Shown: positions 1 to 8,974 of the stretch, piece after piece
Layout: every line of letters begins with the position of its first letter
Numbering within the stretch: position 1 is the first letter of the stretch
Assembly (NCBI GenBank): GCA_900128585.1
Contig: LT642403.1
Location: 1-19,359 of the forward strand
Direction: 5' to 3'
From: Stramenopiles sp. TOSAG23-3
Lineage: Eukaryota; Sar
Length of the DNA stretch: 19,359 nt
Program-made: the position numbers and the translations under genes
Notes under the pieces: generated by a model
Seen by the model: only the letters and a program-made list of their open reading frames with translations
What the model was told of the DNA's origin: nothing
Database searches by the model: none

Positions 1-342
1 GTGTTATTAGTGGTGACTACAATCATGCTTACTTGAATTGTCTTTGTTTGATAGACCACCAGTAGCTACCAACCAGTACGAGGAGTCCGTCCTAGTCTGG
101 GCGGTCAATACACACAGCATTGAGTATACAAACAACATACATATAGGAAGGGTGCGATCGTGTTCAAATTTGAAATGAAGACGACAAGAAACAAAAATGA
201 ATAATGATGGAGGAAAGTAATAACAGGTAAATACAGTGCTACATGTAAAATAAATTTTAATAATAAAAGAGAAAGATGATTTAATTTTAAACGTGGAGAA
301 GAAACAAAAAAGCTGGAGGCTGGAGGACGTTTGGTATTCTTC

Positions 343-369
343 CCACGTGGACCTTGGTAGTACCAAGGT
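343..369. promoter_or_regulatory. Abutting G-box palindrome and 19-bp perfect palindrome
   Basis: CCACGTGG (343-350) is a perfect 8-bp palindrome containing the CACGTG core bound by bHLH or bZIP factors. It is followed directly by ACCTTGGTAGTACCAAGGT (351-369), whose 9-bp arms are perfectly complementary around one central base. Two exact dyads side by side look like protein-binding sites. No gene start lies close by, so the target is unknown. The palindromes are seen directly; the regulatory role is inferred. Confidence 0.4.
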
Positions 370-616
370 ATATAGAATGTGGTGTTATTAAGTACAAAAA
401 TTGTTTGTAAAATATAATATAAGCAAGCGGCATTATTTTAATACAGTTTTGAATTATAATACTTGGCTTATAATAGAATTATTTTCTGTATGATGCACCT
501 TAGCTAGATGCTGCTTTTAAAAAAAAGAACAATAATTTAGTTGCAAAACAATGTGAATAGCGTTGTAGTAGTGCTGTGTCGCCTCGTGGAAGAACAATAA
601 TTTAGTTGCTATTAAT

Positions 617-718
617 AGTTGCTATTACACAGCATCGGTAAAAAAAAGAAAACAATAATTTGTTGATAGTTGCTATTACACAGCATCGGTAAAAAAAAGA
701 AAACAATAATTTGTTGAT
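617..718. repeat. Tandem repeat, two exact 51-bp copies
   Basis: Copies at 617-667 and 668-718 appear identical by eye, including an 8-A run. Each starts AGTTGCTATTACACAGCATC. A third partial copy starts at 719 and diverges after about 11 bases. Related fragments lie upstream at about 589-616 and 518-544 (shared AACAATAATTTAGTTGC), so the array seems to have grown from an older, more diverged set. It lies in noncoding DNA. Confidence 0.85.
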
Positions 719-784
719 AGTTGCTATTAATACATCACAGCATAGGTATGACCAAGTTTCTGACTAAACCGAAAAACTGATGGC

Positions 785-1033
785 GTGACGCAGTTGGAGT
801 ATAGGAAACTTTCTTCCTCTGAAGAAGAGGAAGAGAAAGCAAAGAGCATTATCAGCAAGGAAAAACAGAGAGTGTACAACCAAAAATTTGTCTTTAACCA
901 TTTCGTTGGGGCGAACCAATTCGTTGATCTTACTTTGGGAGACTTGCCACCTCCATCTTCAGTAAAACAAGGCTATAACGATTTGTGGGCCTCTCCTCTC
1001 TCTCTTCTCTTTCTTTCTTACGAGACGTTATGA
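785..1033 (+). CDS. Doubtful short reading frame, possible gene fragment or exon
   Basis: The frame is open from 764 to a TGA at 1031-1033 and is less AT-rich than its surroundings. It reads as ordinary protein: an acidic stretch (SSSEEEEEKAK), a mixed central part (FVFNHFVGANQFVDLTLGDLPPP) and a hydrophobic end. It has no ATG; the only possible start is GTG at 785. An ATG at 748 is in another frame and stops after 10 codons. It could be a degenerate gene, a terminal exon or chance. Product unrecognised. Confidence 0.2.
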   Translation: MTQLEYRKLSSSEEEEEKAKSIISKEKQRVYNQKFVFNHFVGANQFVDLTLGDLPPPSSVKQGYNDLWASPLSLLFLSYETL

Positions 1034-1546
1034 ATTTCGGAGTTACCGGCGTATAACTACCGTATACATAGGAACATTACCTTACTTAAAAGAATATTAA
1101 ACTACAATATCGACGATGTGTATTCAATTGTATTGAACTTCGTTGCCTTTTATTTATATATTAATTAATACAACAATAATATATCGTGGCCAATTTTTTT
1201 TCATTGTTGTTGTTATGTAATAGTTTTTATTTTTATTTACCCAAAAAAGCTGTAGGTCTCAATTTTCTTAACATAATAATATTAACACAGCATCAGCAGT
1301 GGAATCGCAGCAGCAGCACGCAGATGATGATGATATAAAATATTTTTTCTCTCTTTCTTCTTTCTTATCATACTTCTTTGTTGCTTCTTGGTGGGGGGGG
1401 AGTGGTTGAGAGAGAGAAATGGAGATAGAATCATTCTATTATTTCCATTCTTCGTTTCTTTCACGTTCGCGTAGTAATTTAGGTCAAGGTTTTATCTTAA
1501 CTGTCGTTTCTTCCTCCATATATAACAGAGGGTTGCGGAAATAATA
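1034..1546. other. AT-rich 5' flank of the TMEM41-like gene
   Basis: About 510 bp upstream of the ATG at 1547 with no gene. It contains an AACACAGCATC motif near 1286 that recurs elsewhere in the window, a run of nine G at about 1392-1400, and a pyrimidine-rich stretch (1504-1518) followed by TATATAACAG just before the start. The last could be a core promoter or a leader; no classical element is certain. Confidence 0.4.
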
Positions 1547-2539
1547 ATGGCCAAAAAGAAGAGTGTGAAGGATGCCGAGGGCACTGGCAACAAAATGCGA
1601 AACCAAATTATAGCTTTTGTGGTAATTGCATGCGTATCCTTTTCTGGGGCGCACTATTACATTACGAATGGTCCTGCCCTTCTGGATTATGAATCCTGCG
1701 AGAGTGCAGCCAGGCTGCGGGTGATAGATTTGCCGCTGACGGTGGTTTCCGACGGTTTTAGGAAAGCCGACAAAACGCTAAACGTCAATTCATTCACGTC
1801 ATTTTTCTCCACAGAGCGGTCCGTGGAAGACTTGGCAAAGAGTTTGATGAGCTGCGGCGAAGCCCTGGACAAAACGTATGTCACGGGCGTGTTTGTGACG
1901 GTGTACGTTCTACTACAGACGTTTGCCATACCGGGCCCAATAATTCTGAGCGTCCTCGCGGGTGTGTTTTACGAGAATATTTTCTTTGGGGTAGGCTTGG
2001 TGGCGACGTGCTGCACTGTCGGGTCCTCGCTATGCTACATGCTTTCTTACTTTCTCGGTAGGTTGGCTGTGAAGAAGCTTGTTCCTGGAAAGATCCAAAT
2101 GTTTGAAGAACGAATAAACTCGAACCGAGAAAACTTGCTATGGTACATGCTGTTTTTGAGGCTAACGCCAATACTGCCAAATTGGTTTATCAATGTTGCG
2201 AGTCCAATCGTGAAAGTTCCATTGAGCTATTTCGCGATCGCTACGTTTGTCGGGACAACGCCTGCCAATGTAGTGTATTACTATGCCGGTAAAGTCCTCA
2301 AAGACTCCGGGAAGTTTGACTCTTCCAAGGGGTACAAGACCGCTGGGATAATGGTCCTTCTGGCACTCCTGTCGTTGCTACCGACCATTTTCAAAAAGCA
2401 ACTGAGCCAAATGGAGCAAGGCATGGGGGGCGCAAAAGCATCGAATCCGACTGGTGGCAAAAAACAAATTGCAAAATCAACGCCAGCTGTGGGTATTCGG
2501 AGGTCGGCACGGTTGCGTACAGCTTCGAAACGCCGTTAG
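1547..2539 (+). CDS. VTT-domain membrane protein, TMEM41A/B-like
   Basis: A 330-residue multi-spanning membrane protein of the VTT (SNARE-associated/DedA-like) family. Hallmarks of the TMEM41 branch are visible: QTFAIPGPIILSVLAG (124-139), SSLCYMLSYFLGR (160-172) and FLRLTPILPNWFIN (203-216). Hydrophobic segments lie near 18-35, 112-140, 143-171, 200-217, 224-247 and 266-283. Family members are endoplasmic reticulum phospholipid scramblases with roles in autophagy and lipid supply; ER location here is inferred. The soluble C-terminus is strongly basic (IRRSARLRTASKRR at 317-330) and may serve retention or lipid contact. The ATG at 1547 has A at -3 and G at +4. The next gene is convergent, 298 bp away. 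Confidence 0.88.
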   Translation: MAKKKSVKDAEGTGNKMRNQIIAFVVIACVSFSGAHYYITNGPALLDYESCESAARLRVIDLPLTVVSDGFRKADKTLNVNSFTSFFSTERSVEDLAKSLMSCGEALDKTYVTGVFVTVYVLLQTFAIPGPIILSVLAGVFYENIFFGVGLVATCCTVGSSLCYMLSYFLGRLAVKKLVPGKIQMFEERINSNRENLLWYMLFLRLTPILPNWFINVASPIVKVPLSYFAIATFVGTTPANVVYYYAGKVLKDSGKFDSSKGYKTAGIMVLLALLSLLPTIFKKQLSQMEQGMGGAKASNPTGGKKQIAKSTPAVGIRRSARLRTASKRR

Positions 2540-2736
2540 GGGTGTTTCAAAGTGTTTTCTCTGACGCGAGGCTTCCCAAACGCGAGTAGGCTGGTCGTAA
2601 CACTCGATGAAGGAAAAAAATTTAAAATGATTTGTTGAAAAATCTTGAGTGGTTAAACATCAAATTGAAACATTTACCTTGTAAATTTAGATAAACTGAA
2701 TTAGGCCTTACAGATAAAAAGCAACATCCGGGGGTT

Positions 2737-2742
2737 AATAAA
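2737..2742 (+). terminator. Candidate polyadenylation signal AATAAA
   Basis: An AATAAA hexamer about 200 bp past the stop codon of the TMEM41-like gene and 95 bp before the end of the convergent small gene. Hexamers like this occur by chance in such AT-rich DNA, so it is only a candidate. Between the stop and here, ACGCGAG occurs twice (about 2565 and 2580). Confidence 0.3.
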
Positions 2743-2837
2743 AATTATACGATTTTTGTACGGAAGCTAAGAGGTGTATCTTAATTCTTGTTAATTTACT
2801 ACTGTGTATTAGCGGTGTGTAAAAGTTTCCTGGCTTC

Positions 2838-3206
2838 TTACTCGTCGCCTTTTTCTACCTCGGTTCTGTTTGCACGATTGTTGCTGTTCTCGTTCAGGGT
2901 AATAGCCTCCGTTCTTGTGACCAACAATGAGTCGTCACTGAGCGTCCGGGGTGGAACGGTCATGGTTGCCAAGTTCAACCCTTCCGATTGCTCTCCCCTC
3001 CATTTGTCAAATAAATGTGCATCCGTCCCAAAATCTTCTCTCAACTTAAACCGCTTGTCTTGGGACTTCTTTATTTCAACGTTTAATTTTGTCCGAACTC
3101 GCAGGTTCTTTTCGAAAAACCGCCTGGTGCGTTCTTCGTCGCTTATGGAAGCCGGCCCAGGTGCTTCCGCTGCAGCGACGTTTCCCGACGCTGCTAACTC
3201 TGCCAT
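2838..3206 (-). CDS. Small uncharacterised protein, 122 residues
   Basis: I do not recognise this protein. It starts at an ATG (3206-3204) with A at -3, an in-frame stop lies a short way upstream, and it ends in TAA. The N-terminus is Ala/Pro-rich (1-20). Residues 24-70 are charged and probably helical (DEERTRRFFEKNLRVRTKLN, then IKKSQDKRFKLREDFGTDAHLFDKWR). The rest is polar and probably disordered. It has no cysteine, signal peptide or membrane segment. The base composition is coding-like, unlike the flanks. A plus-strand open frame covers the same DNA (2788-3276), but it lacks a clear start context and translates to Ser/Phe-rich sequence, so the minus strand is preferred. Confidence 0.6.
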   Translation of the reverse strand: MAELAASGNVAAAEAPGPASISDEERTRRFFEKNLRVRTKLNVEIKKSQDKRFKLREDFGTDAHLFDKWRGEQSEGLNLATMTVPPRTLSDDSLLVTRTEAITLNENSNNRANRTEVEKGDE

Positions 3207-4019
3207 ACTGCCAATAGAAACTAAACTCCAGCCGACGATGACGATGAACGTTTATATAATGAGACAAAGGCTATAAATTCAACGTTTAAGAACCGTTTTT
3301 TTCCCCTCTGAACAATGATTTTATTATTATCTTGTCATTCAGTGTTTACAATTTATTGTATCAATCGCTTTTTCTTTTCTTCATCATATAATATATTATA
3401 TATAATAAAAAAAATTCATCAAAAAAAAAAAAAAAAAAACATTTTTTTTTTATTAATTATTAATAATTAAAAAATTAATAATAATAATAGTAGAGTAAAC
3501 GACAACTTCACAAACTCGGCCTGTGTGCCTGCTAATTTTAGTATGGGGTTATCATTGAGGTGTTTTTAGTCTATATTGTGTTCATGTATATTCTCGTGTA
3601 ATCCTTTAATAATAATAAATAAAAATACCTTGGTTATTTATTATTATAGTAACACTAAATAAACAGGATGGTATTATATAATATATTATAGGAAGTAATG
3701 TACTATAAGTACAATAATAATGTAATCTTTGAACAATGATGAATTAGGGTTTATATACTACCACTATAGGTATACTAAGTAAAATAATGATACACACACA
3801 CGCACACACGCAACAGCCAGCATCGCAGCAAGATAGAGAAAGAAGACGATGATCACAAATGTGTGGACTTGGTCTTGTTTATATGATATATCAAACAACG
3901 CTGATTAGATTATTCCCGAAGTGAACAACCTCCGAAAGGAGAGCAATTAAAATTAATAAAGAGATATAAAAGTAAGATCCAAGATTATAAAAAAACAATG
4001 ATACAGTTGGATTATATAT
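3207..4019. other. AT-rich spacer with simple repeats
   Basis: No gene seen. It holds TA-rich alternating sequence (3385-3410), an A19 run followed almost at once by T10 (3421-3451), many ATA/ATT units, and a CA-rich microsatellite (3792-3811). A less AT-rich patch at about 3500-3560 has no open frame or recognisable RNA. Downstream of RPF1, a short perfect hairpin (CTCC 3930-3933 with GGAG 3938-3941, four-base loop) lies about 80 bp past its stop. Confidence 0.5.
3251..3260 (-). promoter_or_regulatory. Candidate TATA element for the 122-residue gene
   Basis: On the minus strand this reads ATTATATAAA, about 45-55 bases upstream of the ATG at 3206. The spacing suits a TATA box with a short leader. 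TA-rich strings are common in these spacers, so support is weak. Confidence 0.25.
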
Positions 4020-5036
4020 TTACAAATAAAAGGTTTTCCGGTCCTTGCCCATCTCTTTCTGCTTGTAATACCATTCGTATTCTCCGCCCTTTGTGTCAAA
4101 AGCGCAACCTTGCAACCATCTAAGTTTCAAGCAGAACTGAGGGCCCAGTTCTTGCATTTTGGCACGAACCTTTTGGCCTTTTCTCCGTTTTTTGTCGTCC
4201 TCGTTGGTGTCTTCGCTTCCGATGCCCATTTGGGGCTTTTTCAGATTACGCTTGTCTTCTTCGAATATGTACCGATGCTGCCGGACGAATATAAAGTCAC
4301 GCTGGTTGTGAAAGGTCACGACGCGGCGCCCGACAAACTCGGGGTCGTGCTGGAACAGCGATCCAAGGAACCTGCCGACGCGGTGCCCGAGCCGGGTGGT
4401 GAAATTGTTCAAAATGATTTCTGGCAGATGGTTCGTCACCCTCCCGTGGCCCTTGATGTGCTTCTGGTCTACGTGGCTGGTTACTTTGAACTGGGCCGTT
4501 GGGCCTTCCGGTAAGTGAGTAATTATCATCCCGTTGCACACCTTTGACTTTTCGCTCAAAACAACCAAGTGCGTGAACTCCTTATTCGACGCAAACTGGC
4601 AAATTTGCTTTATTGTGAACTGTCGCCGAGGATAAAAGAACATGTTTGGCACCAAGTCTACCAGGCCACCGATAAAGGTGAAAAGCTTTTTCGATGGGCG
4701 AGGGCGCGTCGTGATCATAATTTTAGGCTTCTTCTCGTTGCGAAAGTAGGGCGAGAATTCATCGTCTTCTTCGTCTGCTTGCACTTCCTCATCGTCGGCC
4801 GCGACGGTGGTCTCGTCCGGACGCCGCATGCTGTCGATGGTATCCGGCTTTTGCTTCTTCGGCGCTTTGTCTCCCAGCGCCTCGCTCTCCCTCGCCCTCT
4901 TCTTCTTTTTGTCCTTCGCTAGCTTTGCCTTTTCTTTCTTTAACTGTGCAAAGATTTCGCTTCGCTTCGCCTTGTTCCGTATATTCGAGGCGCGTGCAAG
5001 ACGCTCCTCCAAGGAGTTGGGGTCATACTCGGACAT
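4020..5036 (-). CDS. RPF1: Ribosome production factor 1 (Brix domain)
   Basis: A 338-residue nucleolar protein of 60S subunit assembly. In the family, Rpf1 pairs with Mak16 and is needed for maturation of the large-subunit pre-rRNA. The basic N-terminus (20-65, with KDKKKKRARE) and an acidic stretch (81-93) precede the Brix domain (about 105-325). Typical Rpf1 signatures are HLPEGPTAQFKV (174-185), LPEIILNNFTTRLGHRVGR (204-222), TFHNQRDFIFVRQHRYIF (241-258), QELGPQFCLKLRWLQ (295-309) and GGEYEWYYKQKEM (317-329). A Lys/Asp-rich insertion (259-294) separates HRYIF from QELGP and is longer than in the human and yeast proteins as I recall them. The ATG at 5036 has A at -3. It diverges from MCM3. 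Confidence 0.95.
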   Translation of the reverse strand: MSEYDPNSLEERLARASNIRNKAKRSEIFAQLKKEKAKLAKDKKKKRARESEALGDKAPKKQKPDTIDSMRRPDETTVAADDEEVQADEEDDEFSPYFRNEKKPKIMITTRPRPSKKLFTFIGGLVDLVPNMFFYPRRQFTIKQICQFASNKEFTHLVVLSEKSKVCNGMIITHLPEGPTAQFKVTSHVDQKHIKGHGRVTNHLPEIILNNFTTRLGHRVGRFLGSLFQHDPEFVGRRVVTFHNQRDFIFVRQHRYIFEEDKRNLKKPQMGIGSEDTNEDDKKRRKGQKVRAKMQELGPQFCLKLRWLQGCAFDTKGGEYEWYYKQKEMGKDRKTFYL

Positions 5037-5942
5037 AATCTGTAGAACTACCTTGTAGAACTGTACCTCGTGTATCTATCTCACAATATGTGGTGGAGGG
5101 CTATATAAAACAGAATGTTGTCTTTCGAAACAGGCACGGACGAATTACTACTATTCTGAATAGTTGCATTACTCGTGACTTATACCAAGTAGACCACACC
5201 TGAAGAACTCTTCTTTTTCTCCTTCATCACTTCTTTTTTTTTTTTGTTTTGTTGTTGTTTTTTCTTTCTTCGCAACATTTTTATTATTAACATAAACACA
5301 GCATCTGTATAATTGATTAATGGTGAGCAAACACCAAACAACAACCACCCACCCCACCCCATCCGTATAACGTCCTAGTACATATTGAGTTATTAAATAT
5401 AATATCGTAATAGTAAAAAGAATGAGTATAGCGTTTAATTGTATTTAACTGAACTATAGTCCTATACCTATATAACTATTTAAAGTATTTATGGTGGCGC
5501 CATTTTCATGGTTAGAATACCCTATGTATTTTAATTATAATATTATGTATTGTTGTTTTTTGAATTTAGAAGCTGCAGCTACCAATAGAATGGATAGAAT
5601 AGAACTAGAACGACTATCAAAGACACTGTATTATTATTACATAGAAAGACAAGAGATTACTAATATGATATATTTGTACAATATCAATTAAATAGGTATT
5701 TCTTCTGTTCTTCTTCTTTCTTCCTAGTAGTACTACTATATTACATAGGTATTTATAATATAATGATACTATTATTACGTACTTGGTATAATTAATGTAC
5801 TTTTATTTTCTTTCTTTCTTTCTTTATACTCCATACTGTCATACTGTATAATAATAACACATTGTACATTATTTTATTTCTTTTTTTTTTATTTTATCCT
5901 CCTCACCACCACTATATTCTTCAGTATAATTAATAATTGGAA

Positions 5943-5957
5943 AATACCTTTGGTATT
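5943..5957. repeat. Dyad AATACC-TTT-GGTATT
   Basis: Perfect 6-bp arms flank a 3-base spacer. A second dyad (GTATT, four bases, AATAC) follows at 5962-5975. It belongs to the recurring TACC/GGTA dyads seen between genes in this window. Confidence 0.5.
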
Positions 5958-6227
5958 GGGGGTATTGTAAAATACATTTTATTTTTATTTCTTTTATAAA
6001 AATACTCGTACTCGTTCGTTCGTTCTTCTTTGTTCGTACTCTCACTCTGTTCTAGTAGTCTGTCTAGCATATTTATTAATATAGAAGTAGGAAGGAGGTA
6101 ATCTAGAAAGTATGAAAATAATAATAAATATAATAATTATTTTTTTTAGATTTTAATTAATTTTTTGAATTTAGTATTTACAACAACAACAACAACAAAA
6201 AATTCTATTTTATTACCTCCTACTACT

Positions 6228-6241
6228 ATACCTTTTGGTAT
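6228..6241. repeat. Dyad ATACC-TTTT-GGTAT
   Basis: Perfect 5-bp arms around four T, about 225 bp upstream of the MCM3 start. It has the same TACC/GGTA core as the dyads at 5943 and 10456. Confidence 0.45.
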
Positions 6242-6367
6242 TCATAGTAAACGACGATGGAACTACCACCAGGTGTATTATTGTGTGTGTTTACGCAGGA
6301 CTTTTAGCTTTTTAATATGCCTACAAGTGTTTGCATTTGTGTGTGCTTTTTTTTGAACAGACAGTCT

Positions 6368-6387
6368 ATTATTTAATATTAAATAAT
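6368..6387. repeat. 20-bp perfect AT palindrome upstream of MCM3
   Basis: ATTATTTAATATTAAATAAT is fully self-complementary and ends 76 bp before the MCM3 ATG. In DNA this AT-rich it may be chance, but it is the longest exact palindrome I found. Confidence 0.5.
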
Positions 6388-6463
6388 TGTTTGGTTGTTG
6401 TCTCATTTGTTGATTCATTCACCTTTACCTTTCTCGCTGTAGGAAACAATTGACCGACCGACG

Positions 6464-8791
6464 ATGGCAGACGAACAAACGGACCAGGAACGGGAGCAGG
6501 ACGAAGCAAACAAGAACGCCTTCAAGACATTTTTAGAAAACGAAGATGGCGACTATTTTGACAAGGTTCGGGCGCTGATCGATAGTAAAAAGCAGCGGGT
6601 CATGGTCAACCTGCATGACCTGCGCGCGTACGACCCTGCTCTCGCCAACGACGTAATCAACAAACCGCTCAAGCACATCCTTCCCTTTCAAGAGGGGCTT
6701 GGGGAGGTCGTCGAAAGCATGGACCCCACCGAGTACCAAAAGCAAGCCGCCAAGGGCGGGCCAAAGTCGGAGATTTACACCGTTGGTTTTGAGGGAAGCT
6801 TCGGGACCAACCACGTCACCCCCCGCGGCCTTCGGAGCCACCTGCTGGGCCGCATGGTCTGCGTCGAAGGGATCGTTACCAAGGCGTCGCTCGTCCGCCC
6901 CAAGGTCATGAAAAGTGTCCACTACTGCCCGATCACGAAGAAGCAAGTGAACCGGGAGTACCGGGACGCGATGTCGCTGGGCGGTGCCGGCCCTACCACC
7001 ACGATCTACCCCACCAAGGACGAGGAGGGCAACCCTTACGAGACGGAGTATGACCTTTGCGTGTACAAGGACCACCAAACGGTCACGCTGCAGGAGATGC
7101 CCGAGTCTGCCCCCATGGGGCAGCTGCCCCGTTCGATCGACATCATTCTCGAGGACGACCTGGTGGACCGCGTCAAGCCGGGGGACAGGGTACAAATGGT
7201 TGGGATCTACCGGGCGCTCGCGGGGAACGCGAGTGGGAGCGCGTCCAGCATTTTTCGAACCGTAATCCTCGGGAACAACGTCATGGAGATCGGGAAGGAC
7301 ATCCGCGGCCTTGTCATGACGCCGAACGACATCCAAAACATTCGCGCGGTGTCGAAGCGCGACGACGTCTTCAACCTGCTGGCTCGCTCGTTGGCGCCCT
7401 CGATATACGGCCATACGTTCATAAAGAAGTCGCTGCTCCTGATGCTCTTGGGCGGGGCGGAGAAGAACTTGGAAAACGGGACGCACCTGAGGGGTGACAT
7501 TAACATCATGATGGTGGGGGACCCGTCGACCGCCAAGTCGCAACTCTTGCGTTTCGTCCTGCGCCTCGCCCCCCTCGCCATCAATACCACGGGCCGAGGG
7601 TCGTCTGGGGTCGGTTTGACGGCCGCCGTAACGTCCGATCCTGACACTGGCGAGCGGCGCCTGGAAGCTGGTGCGATGGTCTTGGCGGACCGTGGCATCG
7701 TGTGCATCGACGAATTCGATAAAATGAACGACGCGGACCGCGTCGCGATCCACGAAGTCATGGAACAGCAAACTGTGACCATTGCAAAGGCCGGAATCCA
7801 TACCAGCCTGAACGCACGCTGCAGCGTGCTCGCGGCGGCCAACCCGATTTACGGGGCGTACGACCGCACCCTGAGCGCCCAGCGCAACGTCTCCTTGCCC
7901 GACTCCCTGCTCTCTCGTTTTGATTTACTATTCATCGTGCTGGACACCATGGACCCTGTTATTGACCGGGCGATTTCTAGCCACGTCATTAGAATGCACC
8001 GGTACCAAAGGCCAGGGCAAGAGGGGATTCCGCTCCCACTCAGTGGGGGTGGCTTTGCGGAGATGCTCGGCGGGGACGACGACGAGGACGGGGATGACAG
8101 GGACGAAAACACTCCCATCTTCGAGAAGGTCAACCCATTGCTGCACGGTGGAATTTTGGAAGAGCTTGAAGCGGAAGAGCGACGGCGCGCGCCGAGCCCG
8201 GGCTCGTCCGCGCCCCGCCGGGCCTCAATGGCCTACAGCGAGAAACTAGTGACCGTCGACTTTGCGAAGAAATACATTCACTACGCGAAAAACCGCATCA
8301 AACCCCGGCTAACGGACGAAGCGACGGAGAGAATATCGACAGCGTACGCAGAGATGCGCTCCGGGGCGACCAGCGGGAACCGGACTATCCCAGTCACCGC
8401 GCGTGCGTTGGAGACCATCATCCGCTTGTCGACGGCCCATGCGAAGGTTCGTCTCAGCTCAGAAGTGCGGATCGTGGACGTCGAATCGGCGCTTTCGATT
8501 ATGACGTTCGCGTTGAACAATAATGCCGAAGCGGTGCCGAAAGGGAGTGAACAGAATGTTGGCGACAAACGAGGCCTAGAGCCGGAGAGTGCCGAGAGCG
8601 CGGAATTTGGGGATAGTGCGAGTGGAGCTGATGGTAGAGCGGAAGGAGAGAACAGTGCGAGTATGGAGGGTTCAGACAGACCTGCAAAGAAGGCTAAGGT
8701 GGATGGGCAAGGTAGTGACACGCCCGTGGTCGACGAGAAGGAGCGAATAAGCTTTGTCAAGAAGCAGCTTATGCGACTTGAGAGGATGATG

Positions 8792-8823
<32 letters not shown>

Positions 8824-8974
8824 AATTAGTGTATCCACGCTTTTGGAAGAATTAAATAATAATTTGATCGCTGACTCCCCGAAATTCAACATGACAGAGC
8901 TGGACACAATTTTGAAAACGTTGGAAAACGAGAACAAAATTATGTATCGTGATTCGGAGATCCATTTGATCTGA
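6464..8974 (+). CDS. MCM3: DNA replication licensing factor MCM3
   Basis: An 836-residue subunit of the MCM2-7 replicative helicase, which loads at origins in G1 and unwinds DNA in S phase. The N-terminal OB region carries typical MCM3 strings (VGFEGSFG, HLLGRMVCVEGIVTKASLVRPKV, SVHYCP). The AAA+ core shows Walker A GDPSTAKS (352-359, Lys358), Walker B CIDEFDKM (Asp416, Glu417), sensor-1 AAANP (Asn460) and the arginine finger SRFD (Arg485). Past the core there is an acidic linker (GGDDDEDGDD), the lid region (YIHYAKNRIKPRL), a charged disordered tail with an SV40-like nuclear signal PAKKAKV (740-746), nine Asp in a row (8792-8818) and a probable winged-helix end. The ATG has A at -3 and G at +4. 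Intronless. Confidence 0.97.

Larger units (their letters stand above)
1..784. other. AT-rich left-edge region without a convincing gene
   Basis: No convincing reading frame is present. The minus-strand open stretch at 7-366 begins at a TTG codon and translates to low-complexity Phe/Ser/Cys-rich sequence, so I did not call it. The first 170 bp or so are less AT-rich than what follows and could be untranslated sequence of a gene off the left edge, but nothing proves it. The region holds two abutting palindromes (343-369) and a 51-bp tandem repeat (617-718), listed separately. Confidence 0.5.
5037..6463. promoter_or_regulatory. 1.4-kb divergent spacer between RPF1 and MCM3
   Basis: This is the shared 5' region of two growth-linked genes. 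A TATA-like string (minus-strand TTTTATATAG, about 5100-5109) lies about 65-75 bp upstream of the RPF1 ATG. Toward MCM3 there is a TTTC microsatellite (about 5806-5826), a tandem CATACTGT pair (5832-5847), TACC/GGTA dyads (5943-5957 and 6228-6241), six CAA units (6181-6198) and a 20-bp palindrome (6368-6387). A pyrimidine-rich stretch ending in TAG (about 6419-6443) could be a splice acceptor of a leader intron or a promoter element. The 66-codon frame at 5491-5691 looks like chance. Confidence 0.45.

Noticed and set aside
7-366. Minus-strand open frame of about 119 codons at the left edge
   Set aside because: It begins at TTG, its product is Phe/Ser/Cys-rich low-complexity sequence, and it crosses the palindromes and AT-rich DNA.
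2788-3276. Plus-strand open frame opposite the 122-residue gene
   Set aside because: It overlaps a better minus-strand frame, its product is Ser/Phe-rich as expected of an antisense shadow, and its beginning lies in AT-rich spacer.
3421-3451. A19/T10 tract as a retroposon tail
   Set aside because: No coding sequence, target duplication or element body is attached, and similar A and T runs are common in these spacers.
5491-5691. 66-codon plus-strand frame between RPF1 and MCM3
   Set aside because: Composition matches the AT-rich spacer and the product is Tyr/Ile/Asn-rich without any motif.
6533-7801. Long minus-strand frame of 422 codons inside MCM3
   Set aside because: It lies wholly over the MCM3 catalytic region; GC-rich codons leave the antisense frame open. 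Its Arg/Val/His-rich product has no recognisable domain.
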